Below are positions 47,401-54,805 of a stretch of 64,000 nucleotides of DNA, one piece after another. The notes beneath the pieces were generated by a model. The model searched no databases and was not told the origin of the DNA. It was given only the letters and a program-made list of their open reading frames with translations. Every line of letters begins with the position of its first letter. Within the stretch, counting starts at the first letter, position 1. The position numbers and the translations under genes are program-made. The DNA is from Rhizobium sp. Pop5 (GTDB lineage Bacteria > Pseudomonadota > Alphaproteobacteria > Rhizobiales > Rhizobiaceae): NCBI RefSeq assembly GCF_024721175.1, contig NZ_CP099402.1, positions 887,563-951,562 of the forward strand, given 5' to 3'.

Positions 47401-47429
47401 TCTGTACCATTACTTTCGAAAATCTGCAT
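41445..47429 (-). CDS. Hhe-like defence protein: DUF4011, SF1 helicase, Vsr/DUF559-like nuclease, DUF3320
   Basis: A 1994-residue multidomain protein. Near residues 185-270 there is a transglutaminase-like patch with Cys234 (ATCLDTTLLFAAGLEAAGL) and His260 (DGHAAVGVW). DUF4011 begins at about 390 (RWQKKLLDLTLRNRLLNF). The SF1 helicase has Walker A GPPGTGKS (707-714), Walker B VIFDEAS (about 1333-1339), motif III GDPKQLPP (about 1360), motif V VQGDERDVI and motif VI NVAVTRARQEL (about 1574). A PD-(D/E)xK/Vsr-like domain spans about 1630-1725, with Glu1638, Asp1664 and Glu1681-x-Asp1683. DUF3320 is at about 1830-1915. This order matches the Hhe anti-phage family. GAGGGAGGCAGCA precedes the start. 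The SbcD/SbcC-like genes follow in the same operon. Confidence 0.92.
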   Translation of the reverse strand: MQIFESNGTEEQEAEKSDNPTVVVDVAASFTYASYQNAIPVIRSILIENNTDRHIENCRLDLTSSPSFLRPKSWIVDRLMAGDRLPLVDRKVEFDAAYLSGLNEAERGEITLRLSRGGEILDERRLPVRLLARDEWGGVADMVQLLPAFVMPNDPGVAQILRMAAERLAAHGQPGGLDGYQSQNPQRAYMLAAAIYSAVAGMGFHYAEPPASFESRGQKIRRPSTIAEERLATCLDTTLLFAAGLEAAGLHPVVLMFDGHAAVGVWLSKRTFAHAIETDHMEVRKALASRELVVFETTGVTHRPAMTLESAQRALDSRLGEGEAHAFVAAIDVRRSRSGGVMPLASHEPIRRNVLDDEMSPVADLPLPSAPNFGELPADIIEVRPTTAAGRIDRWQKKLLDLTLRNRLLNFPESKKTIPFLCTDVAFLEDRLANGAAVRIISLPEQNPLGERDAALYRDVHGRDLQRNFAAEALLRDELPSPLDTHQLEARLIDLYRQVRNDFAEGGANTLFLAVGFLRWKKKPEDERSYRAPLLLVPVKLERRSASSRFTIRFHEDEPRFNATLLQFLERDFDLTLPQFGGDLPLDDNGVDVPRLLAMMRQAVRDVPGMEVVDETALSTFSFAKFLMWKDLVERTEALRENRVVRHLIDTPEEAFQGGGGQSAFRDERELDHAYAPADIICLLPSDSSQTAASLAAAEGRDFVIVGPPGTGKSQTIANMIANCLAVGKTVLFVAEKTAALDVVYRRLRAHGLGDHCIELHSHKADRRHFLGQLKAAWEHGGRTDASEWVAINERLRLRRDELNAYVGALHNRYPNGWTTYLALGVALKAVDAPAPTLSWLERDAHDAQTLRELEDLAGELGLVFASVERQPALDLVRVGEWTSAWQDGLLASAQSLQNAIDLLASSIDGYLASMSLKPRERSSQAELQALEGLARALQKCRGRDITIAFDRDFARCAEALESLRNSIEAYREAERGLAASYGASAIRDLDPDALDRQWREASASFWPNAMLGKRKIQKLLQSYADKGTVEPEQDLPLLRRMKDCLAAIDQNLLNGKPLPVHGLGTDVGVVAQTLELAREFRATMPLPGRDQEEIRSALRIIAPCLHAVVENDGVRQGGDRLLAAVEGFKEARQRFSTIAGWDRSGEKDVVDLATLREKLDALIGARHLLRDWSAWRRIRSRAMHANLSSLVEQIETGVIRPDEARAAFRLGYARWWLPKVLDADPVLRNFRRFQHENAIREFREIDDLVRSHATSRVVSVIAHGLPPVQSVSRNSELGLLRYQMELQRPSQSIRDMIGKMPQNFSKLAPCMLMSPLSIAQYLPPNQALFDVVIFDEASQITTWDAVGAIARARQTIIVGDPKQLPPTNFFGRNEDEEDVADHEKDLESILDEVKAAGIPVRDLRWHYRSRSESLIAFSNHHYYQNRLVTFPSPAVEDRAVHLRKVPNGIYDRGKSRTNRIEAEAVAKEAVSQMKAGLKLPEKDRPTLGVITFNAQQQSLILDLLDAARRDDPELEWFFVEERVEPTIVKNLENVQGDERDVILFSITFWKDAAGKLTMDFGALNRDGGERRLNVAVTRARQELIVFSGFTADQIDPTRTKALAVQHLKTFLDYAERGAIALPAQDIGSVGGFDSPFEEAVAAQLERRGWRVVPQVGISGFRIDFGIRHPDLAGSYLAGVECDGATYHGSATARDRDKVREQVLRGLGWNILRVWSTDWWFDAAGCAERLHASLEALLVESRARRATETEHTATRWNMGHEVEGIDEIHDDEAAPPVEPAISPPAIVETELVSVETPPSSSMSESVETQPPVASVGDEALDGLRYRVTDLSSFRADPDQFFEFGYRDTLRGMIEVVIETESPVRTDILAQRISRAHGWLRTGGQIRERIDLHLRGLHTTKESSGEFVWKAGAVSEIIPYRQPASEDARRSIADIPLAELAFVVLDNPDLLDQLDPARDLARLLGVERLAAVSRARLDEAIARARRHISTPHSFE

Positions 47430-48007
47430 TGCTGCCTCCCTCTCGCGGGAAGACTAGCGGCGTTTCGCAACTTTAAGAAGACCTTTATTTTTGTTGAGAT
47501 CACATTTTAGGGTTTCCCCGAGCCATGCCCAAGGCTATCGTTTCTATTTGCATCAGCCGCTTCTGGAAGTCACTTGCCACTGAGAGGCGAGCATTCGCCT
47601 TGAAAGGAATCGAACTCTCCGCCCAGCTTGCTTAGCAAGCAAATACCTTAAAACACGTATCTGCCCACGTTCTCGTCGCCTTGGGCAACTCAGTCGGCAG
47701 CGGCCGGAGCGAATGGGACGACTGGCCGTTGCCTGGCGATGTTCCACGCAGCGCCGCCGCGGGCGCACCGGAGTCGAGCGTAACGAAGGGCATGATCCGG
47801 GCGCCTCAAAAAGGCGGCTCCGCGTCACCGTGTCCAATGGGACACGCAGGACCTCTCGTGCCAGGACACAGCTATCTCCCCGTCAGAGGCCTCATGAGGT
47901 ATACCGTGAGAGCCAGAAATGGGATCGGAAGGGAACATTCCAATGTCCCTTGGCCAACCGCGCCAATTCCATTGAAGGCCGTTAGTCAGTTCTTGACCTG
48001 AAGCATC
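47430..48007. other. Gap upstream of the Hhe-like operon; promoter region, no gene recognised
   Basis: This 578-bp gap separates the protease gene from the Hhe-like gene on the same strand, so the Hhe-like operon probably has its own promoter here. Three hairpins were seen: AGGCGA/TCGCCT (47585-47600), GCTTGC/GCAAGC (47626-47640) and GTGTCC/GGACAC (47830-47845). None has a T-run. No frame has recognisable homology. Confidence 0.4.
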
Positions 48008-50539
48008 TCAGGGCATCGCACGCTGTGGGGGCCGCGGCTGAAAACGTGTCCGCACCTGATCGTAAAGGCGAAGCTCGCCCGGCATCTCGAGTGAAACAGC
48101 CAGGCCGAACGGAACCACCTCATCGACGGGAGCGGCAGGATCAGGATCGCGCTGGACTTTCAGCGTGATCGTCATGCCTTCGGTGACGACCGCGGCGCGG
48201 TCACCGCTCCATTGGCGTGTAAATACTGTCCCACGATTGGTCTGGTTCAAGTCGGGTTGGCCACCGTGACCTGCCACCGCTAGTCTGTCGAGTTCGTCGG
48301 GCTCCAGTATCTTCATCCTGACGGATCGATAGGACTTTCGCCCCGGCAGCACGGGTGTGAACCACGCGAGAGTAGCGGAAATGGAATGAGGGCGAGCCTG
48401 AGCACCCATGGCAACGGGGATTGGAACAACCACATCGACAACTCGCTCACGACCGAGGTCGCCAACGCACCAGAATGTAGCCCGATCTGCCGCACAGGCT
48501 ACGGCATCATCAGCGTCGTATACGCCATAGCCAAAGAACCTGCGGATATTGTCTTTTTGGCGCGGTGCCTGACCCTTTCCGAACGGGCCAAGCAAGCGTT
48601 TCACGAGAGCGGCGGCCTCCTGAGGCCAGCGTGCCGGATGAACCAGAAGAGCTTTTAACAGGACAGCGCGATGTGTTCCGGAAAGCTGCAAGAACTCTTG
48701 GCCATAGGCCGCTTCCAGTGCGTCATGGATGCGATGTGCCGTTCGCGATGCGAGCGCTGTTGCCGCGCTCGTCCCATTCGTGAATGCCTCGGCGCCTTCG
48801 ATGCCCGGCCGCGGGGGTGCTGCGACCTTCAGGCCAGCCCCACGCGCTGCTCCAGCAGGGCTGACGATGACGCTACTACCGCTGCCAATGACGCGAAGAT
48901 GTTCGCGCGCTGCTGGCATTAGAATGTCAGGTTTGACTGAGTTAACAAAACCCGGACCAAGCGCGCTGGAAGGGTTTGCCGTATCGAGGTCCGTGAACGG
49001 ATTGACGTTGACCCGGGCGGACGCCCGGTCAGCTTGCGAAACCCAGTCGAGATTGCGCCCGCCGATCGTCAAGCCATTAACGGTTTCGGATGGAGAGAGA
49101 AGTCGTCTGTCTGCTACGACGGCCGCAATGGCATTGATGATACCTTCGGCACGCGCGCCGGGCGTCGCATCCTCGAAGGCTATGCGGGTATTGAAAGCAG
49201 AGACGGGAAAGCTACCCGTCACGTTCCCGGCGCTCACCAGAAACAAAAGCCCGAACCGATAGGCAAGGCGGTCAAGCAGCCGCGCCCATGGCGATAGCTG
49301 ACCATGGAAAGGCCGTCTCAGGTTCCCCAACGAAATGTTGACGATGATAACCCAGGGAGCCGACGGCTGCTCCCCTCCGCGCATTTGCAAGACCGCCTGG
49401 TAGATGAGATCGACGATCAGTCGGTCTGGGGGAAACCGATCATTGTTCCCCATCACGGGAATGCAGTGGATCTGGCGTGGAAGCGGCGGCTCGGGCCGGT
49501 TGCGGTCGCCGTGAACGATGAGCGATGCCATGGCGGATCCATGGACACGCTGAGCGACAAGCGCATCGGGCTCGAGCCCGAAATGGTCTTCGACATTGAG
49601 GTGCCGTCGGAGCAGCGGATGGCCTGCGACAGGAACACCGTCCAGCAAGGCAAGGATCGATGCTGTGCTAACAGGCGGTTCTGCCGCCGGCGCCGAAGGC
49701 TCAACACTGTCATTGGCCTCGATGCCGGTGACAACGCTCTGGGGCCGGATGTGCATGATTGGCTCGACGCCGGCCAAGCTTTCAGGCGCACGGTCAATCA
49801 CCATCCGGATCGAGGCGACAGGGATTTGCGCCAGGATGGCATGGTAGGCGATGTCGTCGATACGCGCGCGGTGTATGAGGCTTCCGCCTGCCTGGGCGAT
49901 CGCATGGATGACTGCGGTTTCGGCGGCAGCGCCGACGCCCGCTGCGGCTCGATAGATCAGTTCCAACTCCAGGGGAACAAGTTCATCGTCTGTGCGACCT
50001 TCAATCTCCTCTTGAAGAATTTCGGCGTCGAGCGGCTGCACGCGATCCGCAGGACCCCAGACCCGCAGGTCACGGAGGCAGGCGAAGACATCACGCCATG
50101 GCGCATAGCCATCAGGAAGAGCCCCCGTGGAGAGCCAAGTCTGCCAAAGCGATAGGATTTGTCGAAGCGCAACGAGGTCTGGCACCAGCAGGTAAGCGAA
50201 GGGTGCCTTGTCCTCGTCGCTTGGAAGCTCCTCCTCTTCGATCAATTCGAGACCGGGAACGCGATTGACGGCGCGCGCGAAATTGGCGACGTCACCTTTC
50301 ACTTCAAAAACGAGAAGCCGTTCGGGAGCGAGTGAAGTTGGATCGGCGCGCAAGGAGAGACCCGTCGGGTCGCGCTGCAGCACCTGCGCCAGCCGAGTAA
50401 ATTTTGGATTGAATTCCTGATCCTGCCTTTGCCGAGGAAATGGCTCAGGTCTTTGGATGTTTGCTTGTCGGCCTGGTTGTCTTTGAACGGGAGCGCTCGG
50501 GCGCAGCCGCAACATCGGTTTGGTCGGATCGCTCGCCAT
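48008..50539 (-). CDS. Subtilisin-like (S8 family) serine protease paired with AAA+ ATPase
   Basis: An 843-residue cytoplasmic-type S8 peptidase with no signal sequence. The catalytic residues are in order: Asp300 (ILALLDG), His333 (RVHGSAMAS), oxyanion Asn439 (VSAGN) and Ser591 (NGTSAATAL). About 290 residues precede the catalytic domain and about 200 follow, the latter beta-rich and possibly substrate binding. The start at 50539 has GGAAA upstream and lies 95 bases inside the end of the AAA ATPase gene. Such ATPase-subtilase pairs recur in bacterial defence islands (from memory). Likely role: protease effector activated or directed by the ATPase. Confidence 0.9.
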   Translation of the reverse strand: MASDPTKPMLRLRPSAPVQRQPGRQANIQRPEPFPRQRQDQEFNPKFTRLAQVLQRDPTGLSLRADPTSLAPERLLVFEVKGDVANFARAVNRVPGLELIEEEELPSDEDKAPFAYLLVPDLVALRQILSLWQTWLSTGALPDGYAPWRDVFACLRDLRVWGPADRVQPLDAEILQEEIEGRTDDELVPLELELIYRAAAGVGAAAETAVIHAIAQAGGSLIHRARIDDIAYHAILAQIPVASIRMVIDRAPESLAGVEPIMHIRPQSVVTGIEANDSVEPSAPAAEPPVSTASILALLDGVPVAGHPLLRRHLNVEDHFGLEPDALVAQRVHGSAMASLIVHGDRNRPEPPLPRQIHCIPVMGNNDRFPPDRLIVDLIYQAVLQMRGGEQPSAPWVIIVNISLGNLRRPFHGQLSPWARLLDRLAYRFGLLFLVSAGNVTGSFPVSAFNTRIAFEDATPGARAEGIINAIAAVVADRRLLSPSETVNGLTIGGRNLDWVSQADRASARVNVNPFTDLDTANPSSALGPGFVNSVKPDILMPAAREHLRVIGSGSSVIVSPAGAARGAGLKVAAPPRPGIEGAEAFTNGTSAATALASRTAHRIHDALEAAYGQEFLQLSGTHRAVLLKALLVHPARWPQEAAALVKRLLGPFGKGQAPRQKDNIRRFFGYGVYDADDAVACAADRATFWCVGDLGRERVVDVVVPIPVAMGAQARPHSISATLAWFTPVLPGRKSYRSVRMKILEPDELDRLAVAGHGGQPDLNQTNRGTVFTRQWSGDRAAVVTEGMTITLKVQRDPDPAAPVDEVVPFGLAVSLEMPGELRLYDQVRTRFQPRPPQRAMP

Positions 50540-51515
50540 TCAGAATTTCCGGTCCCACGCGTGTGGCCCAGAGGTCTAGTTCTGAACGCAAAGCGTCATC
50601 GACGGAAAGCTCCCCCAAGCCGAGTATCTGCCTTCTTCGCACGTTCTGGCAGAAATCCAAAGCCTCGGCGAAGCTGACTGGGCCTAGTTTTCCACTGATT
50701 GTCTTCGATGTTGCTTTGGGGAGGTCTGGCCATTGCGAGATTATATTGTCGAGAAAGCCCTCTATGCGCTGGCGGTCCGGCGCCGGAAGACTCAGGCGCA
50801 TTTGGAACCGGCGCCATACGGCGCGGTCGAGCAACTCAGCGTGATTCGTCGCAGCGATGACGACAACATAGCTCGGCAGTTGGTCGAGCTGCATGAGAAG
50901 GAAGGAAACGACGCGCTTGATTTCGCCAGTCTCGTGCGTATCGCCACGTTCCTTGCCGATCGAATCGAACTCATCGAAGAAGAGGACGCTCGGACGTGTG
51001 CGGACATAATCGAACAGCTTGCGAAGGCGAGCGTTCGTTTCACCCAGGTAGCTTCCGATCAGCGCGTCGTATCTCACCACAAAAAACGGAAGTCCCAAGC
51101 CTTCTGCAATGGCCTCGGCGAAAGACGTCTTACCATTGCCAGGCGGTCCGGACAGCAGGACGCGGTGACGCGGCTCGTAGCCATGCGCACGCAATACGTC
51201 GGCGCGCGTGTGCTCTTCGATCAACTGTTGTCCTCCCTGGGCGACCGGGAAAGGTAGCATCAACTGACTGAGTGTCGTGCGAGGCTCCAGTTCGAGTATC
51301 GTATCTTTACCAGATCCGGCTTGCGACGAATTTGAGGTAAGCGCAGGAGGCGTCACATTGACTGCCGCGAGCGCTCGCTCTAACCGATCGGCGACGCTGT
51401 GATGGTTTTTCGCACGCTCGTCTGCGACTAAGGCCTCCGTTGTCGACTTCAACGTCGCCCGGTCCCCGGCAGCGCCGGCCCTTACGAGGGAGATGAGAAG
51501 ATCGCTACGGGCCAT
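50445..51515 (-). CDS. AAA+ ATPase (FtsH/spastin-like single AAA domain) partner of the S8 protease
   Basis: A 356-residue protein with a helical N-terminal region (1-90) and one AAA module. Walker A is GPPGNGKT (123-130), Walker B is VLFFDEFDSI (177-186) and sensor 1 is VVIAATNHAELLD. A Arg-rich RAVWRRFQMRL and a C-terminal lid helix bundle follow. The pore-loop-like GSYLGET lies at 154-160. The C-terminal tail is basic and Ser/Thr rich and is encoded in the region that overlaps the protease gene. It is the first gene of the two-gene module. It may unfold or sense a phage-dependent trigger and hand it to the protease (inference). Confidence 0.92.
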   Translation of the reverse strand: MARSDLLISLVRAGAAGDRATLKSTTEALVADERAKNHHSVADRLERALAAVNVTPPALTSNSSQAGSGKDTILELEPRTTLSQLMLPFPVAQGGQQLIEEHTRADVLRAHGYEPRHRVLLSGPPGNGKTSFAEAIAEGLGLPFFVVRYDALIGSYLGETNARLRKLFDYVRTRPSVLFFDEFDSIGKERGDTHETGEIKRVVSFLLMQLDQLPSYVVVIAATNHAELLDRAVWRRFQMRLSLPAPDRQRIEGFLDNIISQWPDLPKATSKTISGKLGPVSFAEALDFCQNVRRRQILGLGELSVDDALRSELDLWATRVGPEILNGERSDQTDVAAAPERSRSKTTRPTSKHPKT

Positions 51516-51742
51516 GATCTCGCTTGACTCTGCGTTTCCGGTTTGTTCGCCTCTGCGAATCTTACCGCAAATAGTTTACAAAGTCTGCTTGCGCCAGACC
51601 TGTGGTGGAATTACGGGCCAGTTATACATAAATTCGCGAGAGTCGACGGAATCAGACTGCTGATTGCTGCTGAGAAATGACGCTGGATGCACCCACGATG
51701 GCATCGCAATGTGTCAGCCCAGGGCAACTTCCTAGGCTGCGA

Positions 51743-52860
51743 TCAAATCACAGCCCACGCCCGAAACCTCCCCCTCCCGGTCATCTCCCTCGAGCCCGGC
51801 TCCTCAACGATCCGGAGCGCCGCGCGCGGCGTCACCTCGAGCGCCTCGGCGACCATGCCGGCCGAGACCAGCGGCCGGGACATCACAAGTTCCACCAGAC
51901 CCGGCAGATGCGAGGACGATCGCCGACCGACCAGGCGCCGCTCCATCATAGTTCGCGCCAGCGCCAGCCGGTCGTGCTCCTTGAGGCCGAGCGGCGGCCG
52001 CGATGATGCCGTTGACGACCGCCAGCGGCCTTGTATCGCGCGCGCGATGGCGGCGACGCTCAACGGCGATGGTTTGAGGCCGAGATTGACGGCGTCGAAA
52101 TGCGCGCCTGTCGTGACACCCGCTTGCCGCAGCGTTTCAGCCGCCAGCAGCCGGCCGAGCCAGGCGCGTGCTGCAGCACCTGCAGATCGTTCCAGGCGTC
52201 GGGGGCGATGATCGCCTACAACACCGGTCGCAGACCGTCGGTTTCCGTAAGGACGGCGCGCCACTCGGCGAGGCGTCCATCCCCGTCCCAATCGAGATCG
52301 TAGACCAGCGATTCCTTGTCCCACCCGCCGTTTCGGCCGGGCGCCTTGGCTTCGGCGATCGCCGCCGCCGACCGAACCAGCAACGCGTCGATTCGGCGAG
52401 GTTCGCGGCGAAGGCATCGTCGGCCTGGAGCATGGCCGCCTCCCCCTCCCCCGCCCCGGCGGTTGCCGCGGGCGCCGGCTGCCTGACGCTTGCGCCTTCG
52501 TCGCTGGCGGCATCCGCCGCGTCTTCGCTCTCCTGCCCGCGCAGGCTGCGCAGACCGTCGGTGCTGAGCGCCCAGCCAGGCGGTTGCGCGGCGATGCGCC
52601 GACGGGTTCTCAGGACGTCGCGGGCGATGGTCGGTTCGTGGGTTGGCGCACGGACGTCGACGGGCGTCATGCAGCACCATGTCCTGGAGGTGCACCAGCT
52701 TACTGCCGATCCACAGCGAGGCGCAGGCATCGGCGAAATGCGATCGTTCGATCCAGCCCACGCCGAGCGTCAAGTGGGCGATGTGCTCGTGGAGCCGCGA
52801 CAAAACGGATGTCGCGTTCGAAATCGGCCGCAGAAACGCAGAAGGCTCGTTATGGGTGAT
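51743..52860 (-). pseudogene. Frameshifted DUF1612/helix-turn-helix protein gene (rhizobial plasmid family)
   Basis: Pieces of one protein appear in successive minus-strand frames. They are RLHEHIAHLTLGVGWIERSHFADACASLWIGSKLVHLQDMVLHDAR, then APTHEPTIARDVLRTRRRIAAQPPGWALSTDGLRSLRGQ, then ESLVYDLDWDGDGRLAEWRAVL. The last are LGRLLAAETLRQAGVTTGAHFDAVNLGLK and the HTH-containing MERRLVGRRSSSHLPGLVELVMSRPLVSAGMVAEALEVTPRAALRIVEE...MTGRGRFRAW. At least three frame changes occur over about 1.1 kb, the normal length of the family. So the gene was nearly complete before it decayed, or the sequence has errors. The function of the family is unknown. Confidence 0.82.
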
Positions 52861-52968
52861 TTACACAAATCATAACCCATTGAATTTATGGTAAACAGTC
52901 GATTAACTAGAAGTTAGTTCAGATATTGCTTCCGCCACCCACAACGATACGAGCCGCGGCCACTCACT

Positions 52969-52991
52969 TCCGATAAGTACTGCTTATCGGA
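52969..52991. repeat. Perfect inverted repeat upstream of the toxin-antitoxin genes
   Basis: TCCGATAAG (52969-52977) and CTTATCGGA (52983-52991) are exact inverted arms around TACTG. The right arm runs into GGAGGTGAT and an ATG at 52998 that opens only a seven-codon frame (MYRWLVR). This looks like the operator and ribosome site of a lost small gene, or the operator of the antitoxin gene 72 bp further on. Confidence 0.6.
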
Positions 52992-53062
52992 GGTGATATG
53001 TACAGATGGCTTGTACGCTGACGCTCAGGGTGCTATTTTTGCCTCAAATAGCGGAGCGCCCG

Positions 53063-53353
53063 ATGCCCCAGACCAGCTACAAGATCAGCGAGGCCCGCAA
53101 AAACTTCGCCGAGGTGCTCGAACGCGCCAACCAGGGCGAGGAGATTGTCATCATGCGCGGCAATGAAGTTTATGCCCGCATCGGCCCGGCCGACGGCGGC
53201 AAGCGGCCGTTCGGGCTGCTGCGCCAGCGCGGCCTGCCGGACGATCTGTTCGACGATGTCAATACCGAACAGGCGGCGATCGATGCCGGCGACTTCAACG
53301 ACGACGTCGGCGTCTGGCAGGGCAAGCCGGCCGATCACGAGTTCAAGGCATGA
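53063..53353 (+). CDS. Phd/YefM-type antitoxin
   Basis: A 96-residue antitoxin with the Phd/YefM N-terminal fold (QTSYKISEARKNFAEVLERANQGEEIVIMRGNEVYARIGP) that binds DNA as a dimer. An acidic C-terminal tail (LPDDLFDDVNTEQAAIDAGDFNDDVGVW) would mask the toxin. The start at 53063 has GGAG nine bases upstream. It overlaps the toxin start by ATGA. It probably represses its own operon, perhaps through the inverted repeat at 52969. Confidence 0.92.
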   Translation: MPQTSYKISEARKNFAEVLERANQGEEIVIMRGNEVYARIGPADGGKRPFGLLRQRGLPDDLFDDVNTEQAAIDAGDFNDDVGVWQGKPADHEFKA

Positions 53354-53727
53354 AGGTGCTGCTCGACAGCCACGCCGTCTACTGGTGGACGATCGGCAGC
53401 GACCGGCTATCCGACAAGGCCCGGGCGCTGATCGAAGACAAGACCAACAACGTCCTGGTCAGCGCGGTCTCCTTCTACGAGCTCGACAACAAGATGCGGC
53501 TGAAGAAGCTCGACCTGAAGCCGCAGGAACTGCGCGCCGCGGTCACCGCCAGCGGTTTGCAGACGCTCGCCATAAGCGATCTGCATGCCGAGCTAGCAGC
53601 GAGCTTTGATTGGGATCACCGCAATCCCTGGGATCGCATCCTCGCCGCCCAGACGCGGCTGGAGCACTGCGCTTTCGTCTCGACCGATGTGGTTTTCGAT
53701 GCGATTTTACATGAGCGGGTTTGGTGA
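53350..53727 (+). CDS. PIN-domain toxin (VapC-like ribonuclease)
   Basis: A 125-residue PIN-domain protein with the acidic active site Asp6 (LLDSHAVYWW), Glu44 (SFYELDNK), Asp95 (NPWDRILAAQ) and Asp113 (STDVVF). It would be a Mg-dependent RNase toxin neutralised by the Phd/YefM-type protein encoded just upstream with a 4-base overlap. It is intact and of normal length. Such pairs stabilise plasmids or islands. Confidence 0.93.
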   Translation: MKVLLDSHAVYWWTIGSDRLSDKARALIEDKTNNVLVSAVSFYELDNKMRLKKLDLKPQELRAAVTASGLQTLAISDLHAELAASFDWDHRNPWDRILAAQTRLEHCAFVSTDVVFDAILHERVW

Positions 53728-54337
53728 GTGCAATGGCGATGAAGAAGACAACCATACCAAAGGCTTAATGACCGTGTCTCGATTGAGATCCACCAAGCAG
53801 CTTGATCCGTCGGAGCCATGGCCAGCTGTTCCGCTGCAAATCTAAGGCTATCACTTAGCTTTCGATCTTTTTGCCAGACGACAACATAGTGATATACTGC
53901 CGCTGGATGGAACGGTCGGAACTCGATGCCGAAAATGGCATATCCAAACCCGTCGGAAAATCCCCCTCCCTCCTCTCCCTCTGCCACTTGCTCGCCACGA
54001 AAGATCCGGGGAGACGCCAAACGCCAGAGCACCTTTGAAGGCCGCAAGTTCTTCAAGTTGAGTTATTGGCGAGACCTGCGTCTGGCGCGGCCGAAGCATT
54101 CGCAAGTTTCGGTACAATCGGTCTGATGTGATCGAAAACGTTGCGCCAGTTCTGACTTCCGGCGTGTCTTAGGCGAACGCCGTGGCAACAAGATCGTTAA
54201 CGCGTCGACGCCGCGGAGGCTCTCATCGAATAACGAGATATTGATAGACGGTATTGGTTACAGAACCCCCTGCCCGCCCTATTTGCCTGGGAACAGCACT
54301 GGTATCGCCGATGTCCGGCAGCGCTAGGGAGGGTGAG
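53728..54337. other. Intergenic region, nothing firmly recognised
   Basis: The 610-bp gap between the toxin and lipoprotein genes contains open frames on both strands without recognisable family features. The last 150 bp probably holds the lipoprotein promoter; no certain -35/-10 pair was picked. Confidence 0.4.
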
Positions 54338-54526
54338 ATGTTTCAAGTCCGCAAATTATCGACAGCCGCGGCTGCCGTCATCATGCTGGCCGTGTCGGTA
54401 TCGTCCTGCACGACGAGTTCGAGCGACTCGATGCAAACGGGCTCGATCGGATATAGCAGCGTCGACTATGGGCTCAGACCTGCCTGCCGAGACGGATTCG
54501 GCAACGATCGTCCTTGCAGCTATTAG
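54338..54526 (+). CDS. Small lipoprotein, function unknown
   Basis: A 62-residue peptide with a lysine/arginine start, a hydrophobic core (LSTAAAAVIMLAVSVSS) and a lipobox VSSC with the lipidated Cys at about residue 31. A short Ser/Thr/Gly-rich mature part ends RPACRDGFGNDRPCSY. The start at 54338 follows AGGGAGGGTGAG. A terminator lies 115 bp downstream. Similar tiny lipoproteins with a C-rich tail are found in rhizobia (impression), but no function is known. Confidence 0.75.
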   Translation: MFQVRKLSTAAAAVIMLAVSVSSCTTSSSDSMQTGSIGYSSVDYGLRPACRDGFGNDRPCSY

Positions 54527-54641
54527 GGAAATCGCCGCTCGGAAGAGCTCCGGAGGCATCAAATTGGAAAAGCCGTCAGAACCGACGCCGCGATCCGGAG
54601 CCATCCGGATTGATGCGAGGCTCGGCTAAAAAACGTCTGCC

Positions 54642-54665
54642 AAGCCCGGATTACCGGGCTTTTTT
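54642..54665 (+). terminator. Rho-independent terminator
   Basis: AAGCCCGG (54642-54649) and CCGGGCTT (54654-54661) pair perfectly around ATTA and are followed by a T-run (54660-54665). This is the end of the lipoprotein transcript. Confidence 0.88.
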
Positions 54666-54805
54666 ACATTTGGAAAGTGATAGCAAACATATCGGCGCGC
54701 GCTTCAATAGAATCAATTGCTTGCAGAGCTCAATTGGAAAATACTTAGGGGACATCGCCAGCGGATGAGGTACACAACCGGAATGGTGCTCTAGGAAAGA
54801 CAGTC

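Noticed and set aside
47553..47837. A 94-codon frame upstream of the Hhe-like gene
   Set aside because: Arg/Ser-rich without motifs; more likely non-coding promoter sequence.
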